A stretch of DNA of 64,000 nt from Brevundimonas sp. UBA7506 (GTDB lineage Bacteria > Pseudomonadota > Alphaproteobacteria > Caulobacterales > Caulobacteraceae), in NCBI RefSeq assembly GCF_002479495.1, contig NZ_DLNQ01000005.1, forward strand, positions 691,095 through 755,094, read 5' to 3'. Under the pieces are notes generated by a model that saw nothing but the letters and a program-made list of their open reading frames with translations, had not been told where the DNA came from and did no database searches. The position numbers and the translations under genes are program-made. This document shows positions 33,777-42,892 of the stretch, piece by piece (positions within the stretch are counted from its first letter, which is position 1; each line of letters begins with the position of its first letter).

Positions 33777-36549
33777 GAGGAGGCTCCAGGATGACGCTTG
33801 GCGCATTCAGGCCCAGGGCCGAGGACGGCAAGGCGGGGCGGAAGGCCTGGATTTGCGCCCACACCGCCTCGATGCGGGTCGGCGTCAGGACGACAAGGTC
33901 GCCGGGTCGCGCCGCCTCAAGACATGCGGCCACGGCCTCCTCCTCCTTCTGCACGCCGCGGAAACGCGATGCGTCCGCTCCGCTCCGCAGCGCGCCTTCG
34001 CCAAGCAGGCGGATCACTTCTCCCGCGGGACGGCCGCGGTTGTCGGGCGTCTCCCGGAAGACGACCTCGTCGAAGAAGCCGGCGCTGATCTCGCCCATGG
34101 CGACGATCTCCTGCGTCCGCCGGTCGCCGGGGATGCTGATCATGGCGATGGTCCGTCCCCCGGCGGGACGGATCGCGGCCACGAGGCCGCCGAGCGCCCG
34201 GAGGCCGTCCGGATTATGGGCGTAGTCCATGATGACCCGGAAGCCGTGCCGGTCGCAGATGTTGAGGCGACCGGGATTCTGCTCGTAGCTGGACGTGAAG
34301 CCGGCGAGAGCCCGGCCGATCCGCTCCGGAGGCACGCCCACGCCGTAGCAGGTCGCCGCAGCCGCCAGGCTGTTGGCCACATTGAAGGCCGCCGCCCCGC
34401 CCAGGGTCGAGGGCAGTTCGGCCGCATGGGCCAGCCGGCGGCGCTCGCCCCTGTCGTGAAGCTCGATCGCTCCGCTTGCGGCGTCATAGAGGACTGCGGC
34501 GCCGCCTTCGGCCACGTGCTTGAGCAGGAAGCCCGGCGTCTCGGCGCCGCCCCGCATGGAGAACCAGCAGACCCGTCCCCCCGCATGGCGGGCCATGCGC
34601 AGGGTGAGCGGATCATCGGCGTTGAGGACGCTGAGCCCCCTGCGCGACACCGCCTCGGCTACGACCGACTTCACCTTCGCCAGGTCCTCCAGCGTGTCCA
34701 CGCCCTTGAGGCCCAGGTGGTCGGGCTGGACATTGAGGACGCAGCCGACGTCGCAGCGGTCGAAGGCGAGGCCCTCGCGCAGGATGCCGCCCCGGGCGCA
34801 CTCGAGCACTGCGACGTCGATGACCGGATCACTGAGCACCATCCTGGCGCTGCGCGGACCGCTGGCGTCGCCGGCGCGGATTCGTTCTCCGTCGACATAG
34901 ACGCCGCTGGTGTTGGTCAGGCCCACGGTCCGTCCTTCCGCCTGCAGCACATGGGCGATCATCCGGCCCACGGTCGACTTTCCGTTGGTGCCGGTCACCG
35001 CGATGACGGGAATGCGGGACCGGACGCCCCGCGGGAACATCATCTCGACGATCGGCCGGGCGACATCCCTCGCCTCGCCTTCGGAAGGCGACAGATGCAT
35101 GCGCAATCCCGGCGCCGCATTGACCTCGACCACGCCGCCGCCGGTGTCGCGCACCGAACGGCGGATGTCCGGGGCCAGAAGATCCACCCCGGCCACGTCG
35201 AGCCCAAGGGCCAGGGCGGCCCGCCGCGCTATGGCGGCGTTGGCCGGATGAATCTCTTGGGTCCGGTCGGTCGCCGTCCCTCCGGACGAGAGGTTGGCGG
35301 CGGTCCGGAGCAGGACCCTGACGCCGGCCTCCGGAACGCTTTCGGGCGACAGGCCCTGGCGGGCCAGAAGCGCCAGCGCCTCCTCGTCGAGGCGAATCCG
35401 GGTCAGGCTGTTTTCATGGCCCACGCCCCGGCGGGGATCGGAGTTGACCTCCTCGACCAGTTCCGCGACCGAACGACGTCCGTCGCCCTCGACGCAGGGC
35501 GGCCGGCGCTCGGCGACCGCGACGACCCTGCCGTCCACCACGAGCACCCGGTAATCCCGCCCCGGAAGCTCCTGTTCGACGATGACCCGCCGTCCGTGGG
35601 GCGCGGCCAGGGCGAAGGCCTTCCTGACGGCTTCCGACGTGTCCAGGCCTGTGGTCACGCCCCGTCCGTGGTTGCCGTCAAGCGGCTTGACCACAACCCT
35701 GCCGCCCAGGCGGGCGGCGGCGGCGACCGCCTCGTCCGCGGTGCGCGCCACCTCGCCCCGCGCCGTCGGACAACCGACCGCTTCGAGCAGGGTCTTGGCC
35801 TGGGCCTTGTCCCCCGCCAGTTCGGCGGCGATCAGCCCCGTGCGATCCGTCACGCTGGCGCGGAGGAGTCTTTGCCGCGCACCCCAGCCCAGACGCAGGA
35901 GGCTGCCGGAATTGAGACGTTCGACAGGAATCCCCCGGCGTCTCGCCGCGTCGACGAGGGCCTGGGTGGAGGGTCCGAAGGCCGTCCGGCGCACCGCCTC
36001 GCGGAGAATGGTCCCGGCTTCATCGGCGCTGACGGCGCCCGGCAGGCGCGCATCAAGGCTGTCCGCGCAGACCCGGTCCAAGTCGCTGATCCCCGCGAGC
36101 GCTTCGGGCAGCAGGGCGTTGCAGACCTGAAGGGCCAGGCGTCCCGCCAGCAGGGCCGTGGTCTCGTCGCGATAGATGTAGAGGATGTCGTAGACGCCCG
36201 GCTGGCCGCGCACCGAACGCGTCTTGCCGCGGGTGACGGGGGTTCCGGCGCGGGTCTGGAGTTCGAGCGCGACATGCTCCACGACGTGGCCGAACCAGGT
36301 CCCGTCACGCAGGCGACGCACCAGCCCTCCCGGCTCGCCATAGCAGCAGCCGTGCCGCTCAAGGCCCGGCAGCGCCTCCAGCAGGCGCGCCGTGAAATCG
36401 CCGAGCCGATCCGTCGGCCAGTCCTCCATCCGACCCAGGTCGAGGCGGATGCGCGCCATGGGCCGGGCGCTGTAAAGATGGGGACCGCGATAGAGGCTCC
36501 GCTCCAGGACCTGCATCGCCCGCGCTCCGCTCGTCGTCGTCGCGTTCAT
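33769..36549 (-). CDS. cphA: Cyanophycin synthetase
   Basis: A 926-residue ATP-dependent ligase that builds the Asp-Arg polymer cyanophycin. Domain order is normal: N-terminal domain (1-160), ATP-grasp domain (about 220-490, with VVVKPLDGNHGRGV at 284-297 and EVN at 475-477) and a Mur-ligase-like domain from about 510 with the P-loop GTNGKST (520-526). Length matches CphA1-type enzymes. It overlaps both the small gene upstream (four bases) and cphB downstream (eight bases). The operon is read from a palindrome stress promoter at 36764-36806. Confidence 0.95.
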   Translation of the reverse strand: MNATTTSGARAMQVLERSLYRGPHLYSARPMARIRLDLGRMEDWPTDRLGDFTARLLEALPGLERHGCCYGEPGGLVRRLRDGTWFGHVVEHVALELQTRAGTPVTRGKTRSVRGQPGVYDILYIYRDETTALLAGRLALQVCNALLPEALAGISDLDRVCADSLDARLPGAVSADEAGTILREAVRRTAFGPSTQALVDAARRRGIPVERLNSGSLLRLGWGARQRLLRASVTDRTGLIAAELAGDKAQAKTLLEAVGCPTARGEVARTADEAVAAAARLGGRVVVKPLDGNHGRGVTTGLDTSEAVRKAFALAAPHGRRVIVEQELPGRDYRVLVVDGRVVAVAERRPPCVEGDGRRSVAELVEEVNSDPRRGVGHENSLTRIRLDEEALALLARQGLSPESVPEAGVRVLLRTAANLSSGGTATDRTQEIHPANAAIARRAALALGLDVAGVDLLAPDIRRSVRDTGGGVVEVNAAPGLRMHLSPSEGEARDVARPIVEMMFPRGVRSRIPVIAVTGTNGKSTVGRMIAHVLQAEGRTVGLTNTSGVYVDGERIRAGDASGPRSARMVLSDPVIDVAVLECARGGILREGLAFDRCDVGCVLNVQPDHLGLKGVDTLEDLAKVKSVVAEAVSRRGLSVLNADDPLTLRMARHAGGRVCWFSMRGGAETPGFLLKHVAEGGAAVLYDAASGAIELHDRGERRRLAHAAELPSTLGGAAAFNVANSLAAAATCYGVGVPPERIGRALAGFTSSYEQNPGRLNICDRHGFRVIMDYAHNPDGLRALGGLVAAIRPAGGRTIAMISIPGDRRTQEIVAMGEISAGFFDEVVFRETPDNRGRPAGEVIRLLGEGALRSGADASRFRGVQKEEEAVAACLEAARPGDLVVLTPTRIEAVWAQIQAFRPALPSSALGLNAPSVILEPPHG

Positions 36550-36737
36550 GCGGCCAACTCGCGAGGCGCTTCCTCGGTCATGCCGCGCACGAGGGCGCGG
36601 ACCACCATGGCGGCGGCGACGGCGCGTGACGGGGCCTGGCCGGCGACAAGAGCCGCCCCGTCCGCCGGGTCCGTCACGGCCCAGGTCCAGGCCTCGTCGA
36701 CCCGGCTGATCGTCCAGTTAAATCCAGTCTCATCCAT
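36546..36737 (-). CDS. 63-residue protein leading the cyanophycin operon
   Basis: A small soluble protein with several Trp residues (FNWTISRVDEAWTWAVTDPADG) and a C-terminal amphipathic helix. No family recognised. ATG 36737 has GGAGG seven bases upstream, and its stop overlaps cphA by four bases. Its place as first gene of the cphA-cphB operon suggests a role linked to cyanophycin, but nothing in the sequence proves that. Confidence 0.65.
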   Translation of the reverse strand: MDETGFNWTISRVDEAWTWAVTDPADGAALVAGQAPSRAVAAAMVVRALVRGMTEEAPRELAA

Positions 36738-36763
36738 GCGACGCCTCCCTGAAGGACTGGATG

Positions 36764-36806
36764 AACCGACGGTCCCGAAGGCAGTTCCACTGTCCGAAAC
36801 CGGACA
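36764..36806 (-). promoter_or_regulatory. Palindrome plus EcfG-like promoter for the cyanophycin operon
   Basis: TGTCCG-AAAC-CGGACA (36791-36806; both arms perfect). On the minus strand two bases later is GGAAC (36788-36784), 16 bases, then GGTT (36767-36764). The core is 54 bases upstream of ATG 36737. It may also influence the divergent gene at 36895. Confidence 0.7.
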
Positions 36807-36841
36807 CGGAGCCCGGGATTTCGCCGCCTCCGGACCTCGCG

Positions 36842-36867
36842 GGAACCCGGGGTAGCGACAGGACGTA
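36842..36867 (+). promoter_or_regulatory. EcfG-like promoter
   Basis: GGAAC (36842-36846), 17 bases, CGTA (36864-36867), 28 bases before ATG 36895. Confidence 0.4.
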
Positions 36868-36894
36868 TGGCAGTCCCGATCACAGGAGCCTTTC

Positions 36895-37809
36895 ATGTCG
36901 TCAGAGCGTCCAGCCTCGCTCCCCGCCCCCGAACCTTCGGACCCGGCGGGCTTTCATCGTCGGTTGGCGCACTGGAACCACCGCCGCCTCGCCCCGGCCA
37001 CGCCGCGACCGTCCTGGCGCGACGATCTCCGCCATGATGCGGAGATGATGCTGGTCGAGGGCGACTTCGTCGAACGCGCCCGGACCGAGGCCGCGCCCTG
37101 GCTGGCCGACCTGCCGACCACGGCCGACGCCTTCGTCGCCTGGTTCGAGGGGCTCAAGGGCTCCGGCCCCGGGGAGGCGGACCCGCTCTTCCCCTGGCTC
37201 GCCGAGACGGCGACGATGGAGGAGATGCGCTGGTTCCTGCTGCAGGAGGTGGCGGGCGAGGCCGGGTTCGAGGATCTCGTGGCCATGGCCCAGGTCAAGA
37301 TGCCGGCCCGTCCCAAGCTCGAACTGGCGCGCAACTACTGGGACGAAATGGGCCGCGGGTCGGAAGCCGGCATGCACGGTCCCATGCTGGACCGTCTCGC
37401 CATGGCGCTCAACCTGCATCCCCGTATCGATGAGACGGCGTGGCCGTCCCTCGCCCTTGGCAACACCCTGGTCGCCTTCTCCACCCAGAGGCGCTACGCC
37501 TATCACGCCCTCGGCGCCCTGGGGGCGGTCGAGCTGACCGCGCCATGGAGAGCCGCTCACGTGGCCGAGGGCCTGAAGCGGCTCGGGGTCGGCGTCGAGC
37601 GCAAGTATTTCGCCCTTCACGCCACCCTGGACATCGCCCATTCCGAGGCCTGGAACGAGGAGGTGCTTCGCCCCCTCGTCGCGGAGCGCCCGGAGTGCGT
37701 CCGCGCTCTGGCTGAAGGCGCTATCATGCGGCTCATGGCCGGCGCCCGCTGCTTCGACGCCTACCGGGCCCATCTCTGGGGCGCAGCCCCCCTGCGTCGC
37801 TCCGCGTGA
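36895..37809 (+). CDS. Iron-containing redox enzyme family protein (haem-oxygenase-like fold)
   Basis: A 304-residue helical protein of the TENA/haem-oxygenase-like di-iron group, annotated broadly as iron-containing redox enzymes. Visible elements are EEMRWFLLQEVAGEAGFEDL (about 103-122), ELARNYWDEMGRGSEAGMH (about 142-160), and HATLDIAHSEAWNEEVL (about 241-257), supplying Glu/His ligands. ATG 36895 has AGGAG. The next gene starts inside its stop codon (GTGA). Substrate is unknown. Confidence 0.85.
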   Translation: MSSERPASLPAPEPSDPAGFHRRLAHWNHRRLAPATPRPSWRDDLRHDAEMMLVEGDFVERARTEAAPWLADLPTTADAFVAWFEGLKGSGPGEADPLFPWLAETATMEEMRWFLLQEVAGEAGFEDLVAMAQVKMPARPKLELARNYWDEMGRGSEAGMHGPMLDRLAMALNLHPRIDETAWPSLALGNTLVAFSTQRRYAYHALGALGAVELTAPWRAAHVAEGLKRLGVGVERKYFALHATLDIAHSEAWNEEVLRPLVAERPECVRALAEGAIMRLMAGARCFDAYRAHLWGAAPLRRSA

Positions 37810-38732
37810 GGTCGCAGGTCCATTCGCCCGCCGACGCCGCCCTCCTCGATCTGCTCTCCCGCCTGGAAGCCGCCGGATACGACTTCGTCTCGCCCACCCC
37901 GGCCACGCATGGCCTGGTCGCCCGACGGCGCCGGGCGGAAGCGCCCGACCTCCTCCGGGACATCCTGGGCTGGGGCCGGGCCTTCGATCCGCCGCTCGCC
38001 CCGGCATGGCTTCTGGACGTCCTGACAAAGGCCGGGGCTCTGGAGGAAGACGGGAACGGGCTCCGCTCCCGGCTCCGCGTCAGTCGTCTGGACGGCAGGC
38101 TGCACCTGCATTCCGCCTCCTCGGCGGAGGAACAGGCCGTCTTCCTGGGACCGGACAGCTATCGCTACGTCCGCTTCCTTGGCCAGACCTTGCCCGGCTC
38201 CGCCTGGCGACGAGCGCTCGAGATCGGAGTCGGCGCGGGAGCCGGAGCCCTCGCGATCGCCGCCCTCGATCCCCAATCCTCCGTCGTCGCCACCGACATC
38301 AACCCTCGGGCCCTGCGCCTCAGCCGCCTCAACGCCCGGCACGCCGGTCTCGCGATCGATCTTCGCCTCGGCGGCTTTCCCGCGGACGGCGCCTGGGACC
38401 TCATCACGGCCAATCCGCCCTATATGGAAGGCCGCGGCGGGCGGCTGTACCGCGACGGCGGCGGCCTGCACGGGGCGGCGGTCGCGCTGGACTGGGCGCG
38501 CGAAGCTCTGTCCCGTCTCGCGCCCGGCGGACGCTTCGTGCTCTACACCGGGGCCCCGGTCGTGGCGGGCGAAGACCTGGTGCGCGCCGCCCTCGCCGAC
38601 CTGACCCGCCGGCGCGGCGCCCGGCTGGTTTATGAGGAGATTGATCCTGACGTCTTCGGCGCCAGCCTCGCCCGCCCCTCCTACGCCGAGGTCGAACGCA
38701 TCGCCGCCGTCGGCGCGGTGATCGCGGTCTGA
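37806..38732 (+). CDS. Class I SAM-dependent methyltransferase (PrmC/HemK-like NPPY)
   Basis: A 308-residue methyltransferase. An N-terminal helical region is followed by the SAM-binding motif ALEIGVGAGAGAL (about 138-150), VVATDINPRAL, and the NPPY active-site motif ITANPPYMEG (about 201-210) typical of enzymes that methylate an amide or exocyclic nitrogen. GTG 37806 overlaps the upstream TGA by four bases, so it is coupled to the redox-protein gene. Target could be a protein Gln, but this is inferred from NPPY alone. Confidence 0.85.
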   Translation: MRSQVHSPADAALLDLLSRLEAAGYDFVSPTPATHGLVARRRRAEAPDLLRDILGWGRAFDPPLAPAWLLDVLTKAGALEEDGNGLRSRLRVSRLDGRLHLHSASSAEEQAVFLGPDSYRYVRFLGQTLPGSAWRRALEIGVGAGAGALAIAALDPQSSVVATDINPRALRLSRLNARHAGLAIDLRLGGFPADGAWDLITANPPYMEGRGGRLYRDGGGLHGAAVALDWAREALSRLAPGGRFVLYTGAPVVAGEDLVRAALADLTRRRGARLVYEEIDPDVFGASLARPSYAEVERIAAVGAVIAV

Positions 38733-38750
38733 TCCGCGGCCAGGCCTCTG

Positions 38751-38794
38751 TGTCGGCTTCCGGTCTCAACCGGCCGACCTGTCCGCGGAACGTT
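38751..38794 (+). promoter_or_regulatory. Palindrome plus EcfG-like promoter for hemerythrin gene
   Basis: TGTCGG-CTTC-CGGTCT (38751-38766), three bases, weak -35 CCGGC (38770-38774), exactly 16 bases, perfect CGTT (38791-38794). The palindrome ends 63 bases before ATG 38829. A GGAAC at 38787-38791 with CGTC 16 bases on is an alternative start signal. Confidence 0.6.
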
Positions 38795-38828
38795 AGGACC
38801 TGACCGACGTCACAGGGAGAAGAAAGGC

Positions 38829-39356
38829 ATGTCCGTCATCGACAAGGCGCTCGCCGCCATCACGCCCGCGCCCTCGGCGGAAAAGCGGGCCGAGGCCACG
38901 GCGGCCGCGCGGGAGGCCGCCGCACCCGGAGACTGGCTGTCCGCGGCCCTGGATCATCATGAGGCGATCCGGGCGGCGTTCCGGTCCGGACGAGAGGCGG
39001 CTCCGGGCGAGGAGCGTCTGGCGGCGCGGGACGCCCTCGCCCTCGTCCTCAACGGCCACAGCCTGGCGGAGGAACTGGTGCTCTATCCGGCCATGGCCCG
39101 CCACGGACAAAAGGGCCAGGCCGGTCTGGCCTATGGCGAGCAGACCGCCGCCAAGTTGCAGATGGCGGAACTCGAGACCATCCCGCCGGACTCCCAAGCT
39201 TGGCTCAACAAGTGGGAGCATGTCGAAGGCGCCGTCCTGACCCATATGTACGAGGAGGAGCACGGCTGGTTTCTCCATCTGAAGGCCCATGCCGGGGATC
39301 AGGAGCGACTGAAGATGCGCTATCTTCAGGAGTTCGACCGCTATGTGGGCGGCTGA
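38829..39356 (+). CDS. Hemerythrin domain protein
   Basis: A 175-residue helical protein with the hemerythrin-type His/Glu pattern: DHHEAIR (about 40-46), LNGHSLAEELVLYPAMARHG (about 74-93), and HVEGAVLTHMYEEEHGW (about 134-150). These would bind a di-iron centre for oxygen or reactive-species handling. It has its own palindrome promoter. The isochorismatase-like gene starts seven bases after its stop and is likely co-transcribed. Confidence 0.9.
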   Translation: MSVIDKALAAITPAPSAEKRAEATAAAREAAAPGDWLSAALDHHEAIRAAFRSGREAAPGEERLAARDALALVLNGHSLAEELVLYPAMARHGQKGQAGLAYGEQTAAKLQMAELETIPPDSQAWLNKWEHVEGAVLTHMYEEEHGWFLHLKAHAGDQERLKMRYLQEFDRYVGG

Positions 39357-39362
39357 CCCTTG

Positions 39363-39968
39363 ATGTCGTCCACGGATCGCGGACATCCCGCGGGGGACCG
39401 TCCCGCCCTGCTGATCATAGACATGATCAACGACCTGGAATTCGACGGCGCCGCGGCGATCCTGGACCAGGCCGAAGCCGCGAGCCTCGTCATCCACGAC
39501 CTTCGTGCGACCGCCCGTCGCTGCGGCGCGCCCGTCGTCTACGTCAATGACAACTTCGACCGCTGGTCCGAAGACCGCCGCCAGATCGTCGAGCGGGCCT
39601 GCCGCGCCGGGGCGCGGGGGGCGTCGATCTCCCGCCGGCTGGCCCCCGCCGACGACGATGTCTTCGTCATCAAACCCCAGCAGTCGGGCTTCTACGGCAC
39701 AGGTCTGCCGGTGCTCCTGCCCTCCCTCGGCGCCACCCGCCTGGTCCTGGTGGGTCTCGCCGCGGATCTCTGCGTCCTGTTTACGGCCGCCGACGCCCAC
39801 ATGCGGTCCTACGACCTCTGGACGCCTCGCGACGCTCTGGTGCCCTCCCGTCCCGGACGGCTGGCGCCGGCGCTGGAGATCCTTTCGGAAGGCCTGGGCG
39901 CCGACACCCGCCCCGCGGCCGACCTCGACGCCGCCTTCTGGACCGGCGGCGCTTCGAACCACGCCTGA
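39363..39968 (+). CDS. Isochorismatase-family cysteine hydrolase
   Basis: A 201-residue alpha/beta hydrolase of the isochorismatase/nicotinamidase group. The catalytic triad positions are visible: Asp in LLIIDMINDLEF (about 20), Lys in FVIKPQQSGFYGTGL (about 101) and Cys in LVGLAADLCVLFTA (about 137). Substrates in this group are varied (isochorismate, nicotinamide, carbamates). ATG 39363 is preferred over TTG 39360. Co-transcribed with the hemerythrin gene. Confidence 0.88.
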   Translation: MSSTDRGHPAGDRPALLIIDMINDLEFDGAAAILDQAEAASLVIHDLRATARRCGAPVVYVNDNFDRWSEDRRQIVERACRAGARGASISRRLAPADDDVFVIKPQQSGFYGTGLPVLLPSLGATRLVLVGLAADLCVLFTAADAHMRSYDLWTPRDALVPSRPGRLAPALEILSEGLGADTRPAADLDAAFWTGGASNHA

Positions 39969-40053
39969 TTTCCTCCACGGGCTCGGGCGAAATGCGCGAA
40001 AACCAACCTATGTGAAGAACTGGACGCCGAAGCCGTGCTGTTGGTCGAAGGCC

Positions 40054-40809
40054 ATGAAGAATCAGTCGGATACAGGTCCTGAAGCGCGGCTCACCGCCCC
40101 CCTGGAGCTTATGCTGGCCAGCTTCGCTCCGGTAGGAGTTGAAGGCAGGGACCTGATCCGTCGCAGCTTCACCGGCGCGCCCCAGCACCAGCCGTCGGGC
40201 GCCGCCGTTCTCATGGATCCCGAACGTGACCAGGCCAGGCTGGTGGCGAGCGGCTGGATCGCGCGCGGCGCCATGCTGAACGACGGGCGACGCCAGATCA
40301 TCGGTCTCAGCCTCCCCGGCGACGTGATCGTGGCCTCGGGATCGGTAGACGCCGATCTCCTGGTCTGGGCCCTGACCGACGTCGTCACGGTGGACGCCAC
40401 CGCCTTCTGGAACACGCTTTCCGAACCCGGCGCCCAGGCCTCCTCCCTGAGCGAGGCCTGGCGGCGCTGCCGGACGGCCGAGCGGCTGCGCATGGCGCGC
40501 CAGGTCGTCCGGCTCGGCCGGCTCAACGCCTACGAACGCACGGCCCACCTGCTGCTGGAAATGCACGAACGCCAGGTGCGCCTGGGAACGGCGCACGGCG
40601 GCGCCCTCCACCTTCCCCTGACCCAGGACGTGCTCGCCGACATCCTCGGCCTGAGCACGGTCCACATGAACCGCACGCTCCAGCAACTCCGGCGCGACGT
40701 CCTCGTCGACTATCGCACGGGACGCACCCTGCTGCAGGACCTGCCCGGTCTCGTCCAGGCGGCCAATCTCAGCGCGGTCTGCGGGCCGCTCATTCCCTCG
40801 GCCGTATGA
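40054..40809 (+). CDS. Crp/Fnr family transcriptional regulator
   Basis: A 251-residue regulator with a beta-roll sensor (about 20-125) and C-terminal winged helix carrying TQDVLADILGLSTVHMNRTLQQL. No Fnr-type cysteine cluster. ATG 40054 follows GAAGG; longer readings of this frame run back through the isochorismatase gene and were rejected. One of five Crp/Fnr paralogues here. Ligand and targets unknown. Confidence 0.88.
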   Translation: MKNQSDTGPEARLTAPLELMLASFAPVGVEGRDLIRRSFTGAPQHQPSGAAVLMDPERDQARLVASGWIARGAMLNDGRRQIIGLSLPGDVIVASGSVDADLLVWALTDVVTVDATAFWNTLSEPGAQASSLSEAWRRCRTAERLRMARQVVRLGRLNAYERTAHLLLEMHERQVRLGTAHGGALHLPLTQDVLADILGLSTVHMNRTLQQLRRDVLVDYRTGRTLLQDLPGLVQAANLSAVCGPLIPSAV

Positions 40810-40822
40810 GGCCCGCGCGGCG

Positions 40823-40847
40823 GGAACCCGCCGGTCGAGGAGAGGTT
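40823..40847 (+). promoter_or_regulatory. EcfG-like promoter
   Basis: GGAAC (40823-40827), 16 bases, GGTT (40844-40847), 29 bases before ATG 40876. No palindrome upstream. Confidence 0.4.
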
Positions 40848-40875
40848 GAACCTCAAGCCCGCTCGCGAGGACGCC

Positions 40876-41064
40876 ATGACCCGAAACCCTGACAAGCCGA
40901 CCCGACCCGACCCCGAGGAGAACACCGACCCTACGGTAACCGCGCCGGCCCGGACCGACGGACGGACCGACGGTCTGGAGGAAAACAAGCCCATCAAGAT
41001 CTTCCGCGCCGGACAGAACGCGGGCGGCGACACCCGTTCCGCGGCGGCCTCGACCCGAACCTAG
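40876..41064 (+). CDS. Small charged, proline-rich protein
   Basis: A 62-residue hydrophilic protein (Asp/Arg/Thr/Pro-rich) with no hydrophobic span; probably disordered. It resembles in composition the proteins at 16717 and 24662. The EcfG-like promoter just upstream supports it. No function known. Confidence 0.45.
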   Translation: MTRNPDKPTRPDPEENTDPTVTAPARTDGRTDGLEENKPIKIFRAGQNAGGDTRSAAASTRT

Positions 41065-41437
41065 ATTGCGCCGCCTGCGGTCCCCGACCATGCATCGGCG
41101 CGGTGCCTCCGCACCCGGGCCCAAATCGTGGGACACTGGCGACATCGGGGCGGGCTCGCTTTTTCCCTGCGGCAAGGGTGGACTCCCCGCGCTGAGGGAG
41201 ACCCGTCTTCCTAACCCATGTTGTTGGGCGCCCCTGCACCCAGGGCCAGGATGGCTACATGTCCAGAGCGGGATCCGGAACGAAAAGGCGCGGCGGCCTT
41301 CTTGGCCGGTTGCTGGCCTTCTTCTTGGGCGGTACGCCGCTGATGCGACGCTCGGGCGGGGCCCGGCGTCAAGCGGCGCCCCGGCGACCGGCTCCAACCC
41401 GGCGCGGCTGAGCGCCTCTCAGTCCGTCGTCCTGTCG
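41065..41437. other. Gap without recognised gene
   Basis: About 370 bases between convergent genes. A Lys/Arg-rich frame exists on the minus strand but has no start signal and no consistent codon bias. No terminator-like hairpin stood out. Confidence 0.4.
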
Positions 41438-42709
41438 TCAATGAAGCTTGAGCCGTCCCGAAACCCGGCGATGGAACAATCGGCTCAGAGCCAGCAGGAC
41501 GGTCCTGCGCAGGCCCACGACGACGTGGTGGTGCTGGAGGTGCAGGGCCATATAGGCCCAACGGGCGATAAGGCCCTCGATCAGGAAGTCAGGCCCGGCG
41601 AGTCCGCCCATGAGGGAGCCCAGCCCGTGGCCTGGGCCGAGGGAGATGAGGGATCCCCTGTCGCGGTAATGATAGGGCCCGGGATCACCCGGGCGCGTGA
41701 GCGCCCTTGCCAGATAGGCGGCCTCCTGCGAGGCGGCCTGGGCCCTTGCCGGCACCGCGCGCCCGTCGGGGCCGGGCGCCTCGGCGCAGTCGCCCATGGC
41801 GTAGACGCCCGGCGAGGAGGCGCGGAGCCGATCGTCCACGATGAACTGGTTGAGGCGCCCCGTGGCCAGGCCGAGCCGCCTGTTGATCTCGGCCGCCTTG
41901 ACCCCGGCGGCCCAGACGATCAGGTCGGCCGGAATGTCGCCGGCGCTGGTCTCCAGCCCGTCGGCCCGGACGCGCGTCACCCGCGCCCCGACGACGAGCC
42001 GGACGCCGCGCGCCCGCAAGGCGCGGGCCGCCTTGTCGGCGACCGTCTCGGGAAGACCGCCGAGTATGCGCGGCGCGGCCTCCGCCACCGTCACCTCGAG
42101 CGTGAATCGCTCGGTCGGGTCGAGCGCCGCCGACAGGACCGCATGTCCTTCCAGAAGCTCGGTGGCGAGTTCGACCCCCGTCGCCCCGGCGCCGACAATG
42201 GCGATCCGGAGCAGGCGGCGACCGTCATAGGCCGATGAAAGGAAGAGCGCGGCGAGCCGACGATGAAAGGCCTCCGCATCCGCCACATCCTCCAGCAGAC
42301 AGGCGTGTTCCGCCGCGCCCGGCGTGTCGAACAGATGGCTGCCGGCGCCCGTCGCCAGGACCAGGCGCTCGAAGTCCAGCGACCGCGCCCCGATCAGGAG
42401 GCCGCCGTCGGCGTCCCGGGTTTCGGCCAGGTGAAGGCGGCGCGCCGCGAGATCGAGACCTTCAAGCTCGCCCAGCACGAACCTGAAGTGGTTTCGGCGC
42501 GCGAGCATCAGATAGTCGAGACCTTCCTGTCTCGAGTCCAGCGAGCCTGCCGCGACTTCATGAAGGGAGGGCTTCCAAAGGTGGAAGACCGCCCGGTCTA
42601 TGAGGAGCACCCTCCGCGGCCCTTCGCGAGGGCCCAGCCGGCGCCCAAGGAGAGCGGCCAGCTCCAGGCCGCCCGCGCCCCCGCCCACGATGACGATCTG
42701 GTTCTGCAT
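41438..42709 (-). CDS. NAD(P)/FAD-dependent oxidoreductase, type II NADH dehydrogenase-like
   Basis: A 423-residue flavoprotein with the FAD site VIVGGGAGGLELA at the N-terminus, a second dinucleotide site AIVGAGATGVELATEL (about 170-185), and the C-terminal YAMGDCAE motif. This is the layout of NDH-2, which passes electrons from NADH to quinone at the inner membrane without pumping. The last 60 residues are amphipathic, as expected for membrane attachment. Monocistronic, divergent from the gene at 42893. Confidence 0.88.
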   Translation of the reverse strand: MQNQIVIVGGGAGGLELAALLGRRLGPREGPRRVLLIDRAVFHLWKPSLHEVAAGSLDSRQEGLDYLMLARRNHFRFVLGELEGLDLAARRLHLAETRDADGGLLIGARSLDFERLVLATGAGSHLFDTPGAAEHACLLEDVADAEAFHRRLAALFLSSAYDGRRLLRIAIVGAGATGVELATELLEGHAVLSAALDPTERFTLEVTVAEAAPRILGGLPETVADKAARALRARGVRLVVGARVTRVRADGLETSAGDIPADLIVWAAGVKAAEINRRLGLATGRLNQFIVDDRLRASSPGVYAMGDCAEAPGPDGRAVPARAQAASQEAAYLARALTRPGDPGPYHYRDRGSLISLGPGHGLGSLMGGLAGPDFLIEGLIARWAYMALHLQHHHVVVGLRRTVLLALSRLFHRRVSGRLKLH

Positions 42710-42892
42710 CCTGAAACAATCCCCGCCTCCTGCAGGGGTTGCGAAAGGACCGGCGCCGCGCCTGACGGCCCGGCTTCATGGGGTCCGCCTGATCTCTTTT
42801 CGCGCCAGTGACCAAAAGCGGACTCTGGGCGCCGCGGCCCGGACGAGGGGCTTTCAGTCCCGTCCCTGCGCCGCAAAGAAGGAGGTTTGATC

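Noticed and set aside
33661..36855. A 1064-codon open frame on the plus strand opposite cphA
   Set aside because: High-GC antisense shadow of cphA; composition is His/Arg/Gly-rich with no motif, while the minus strand carries complete CphA motifs.
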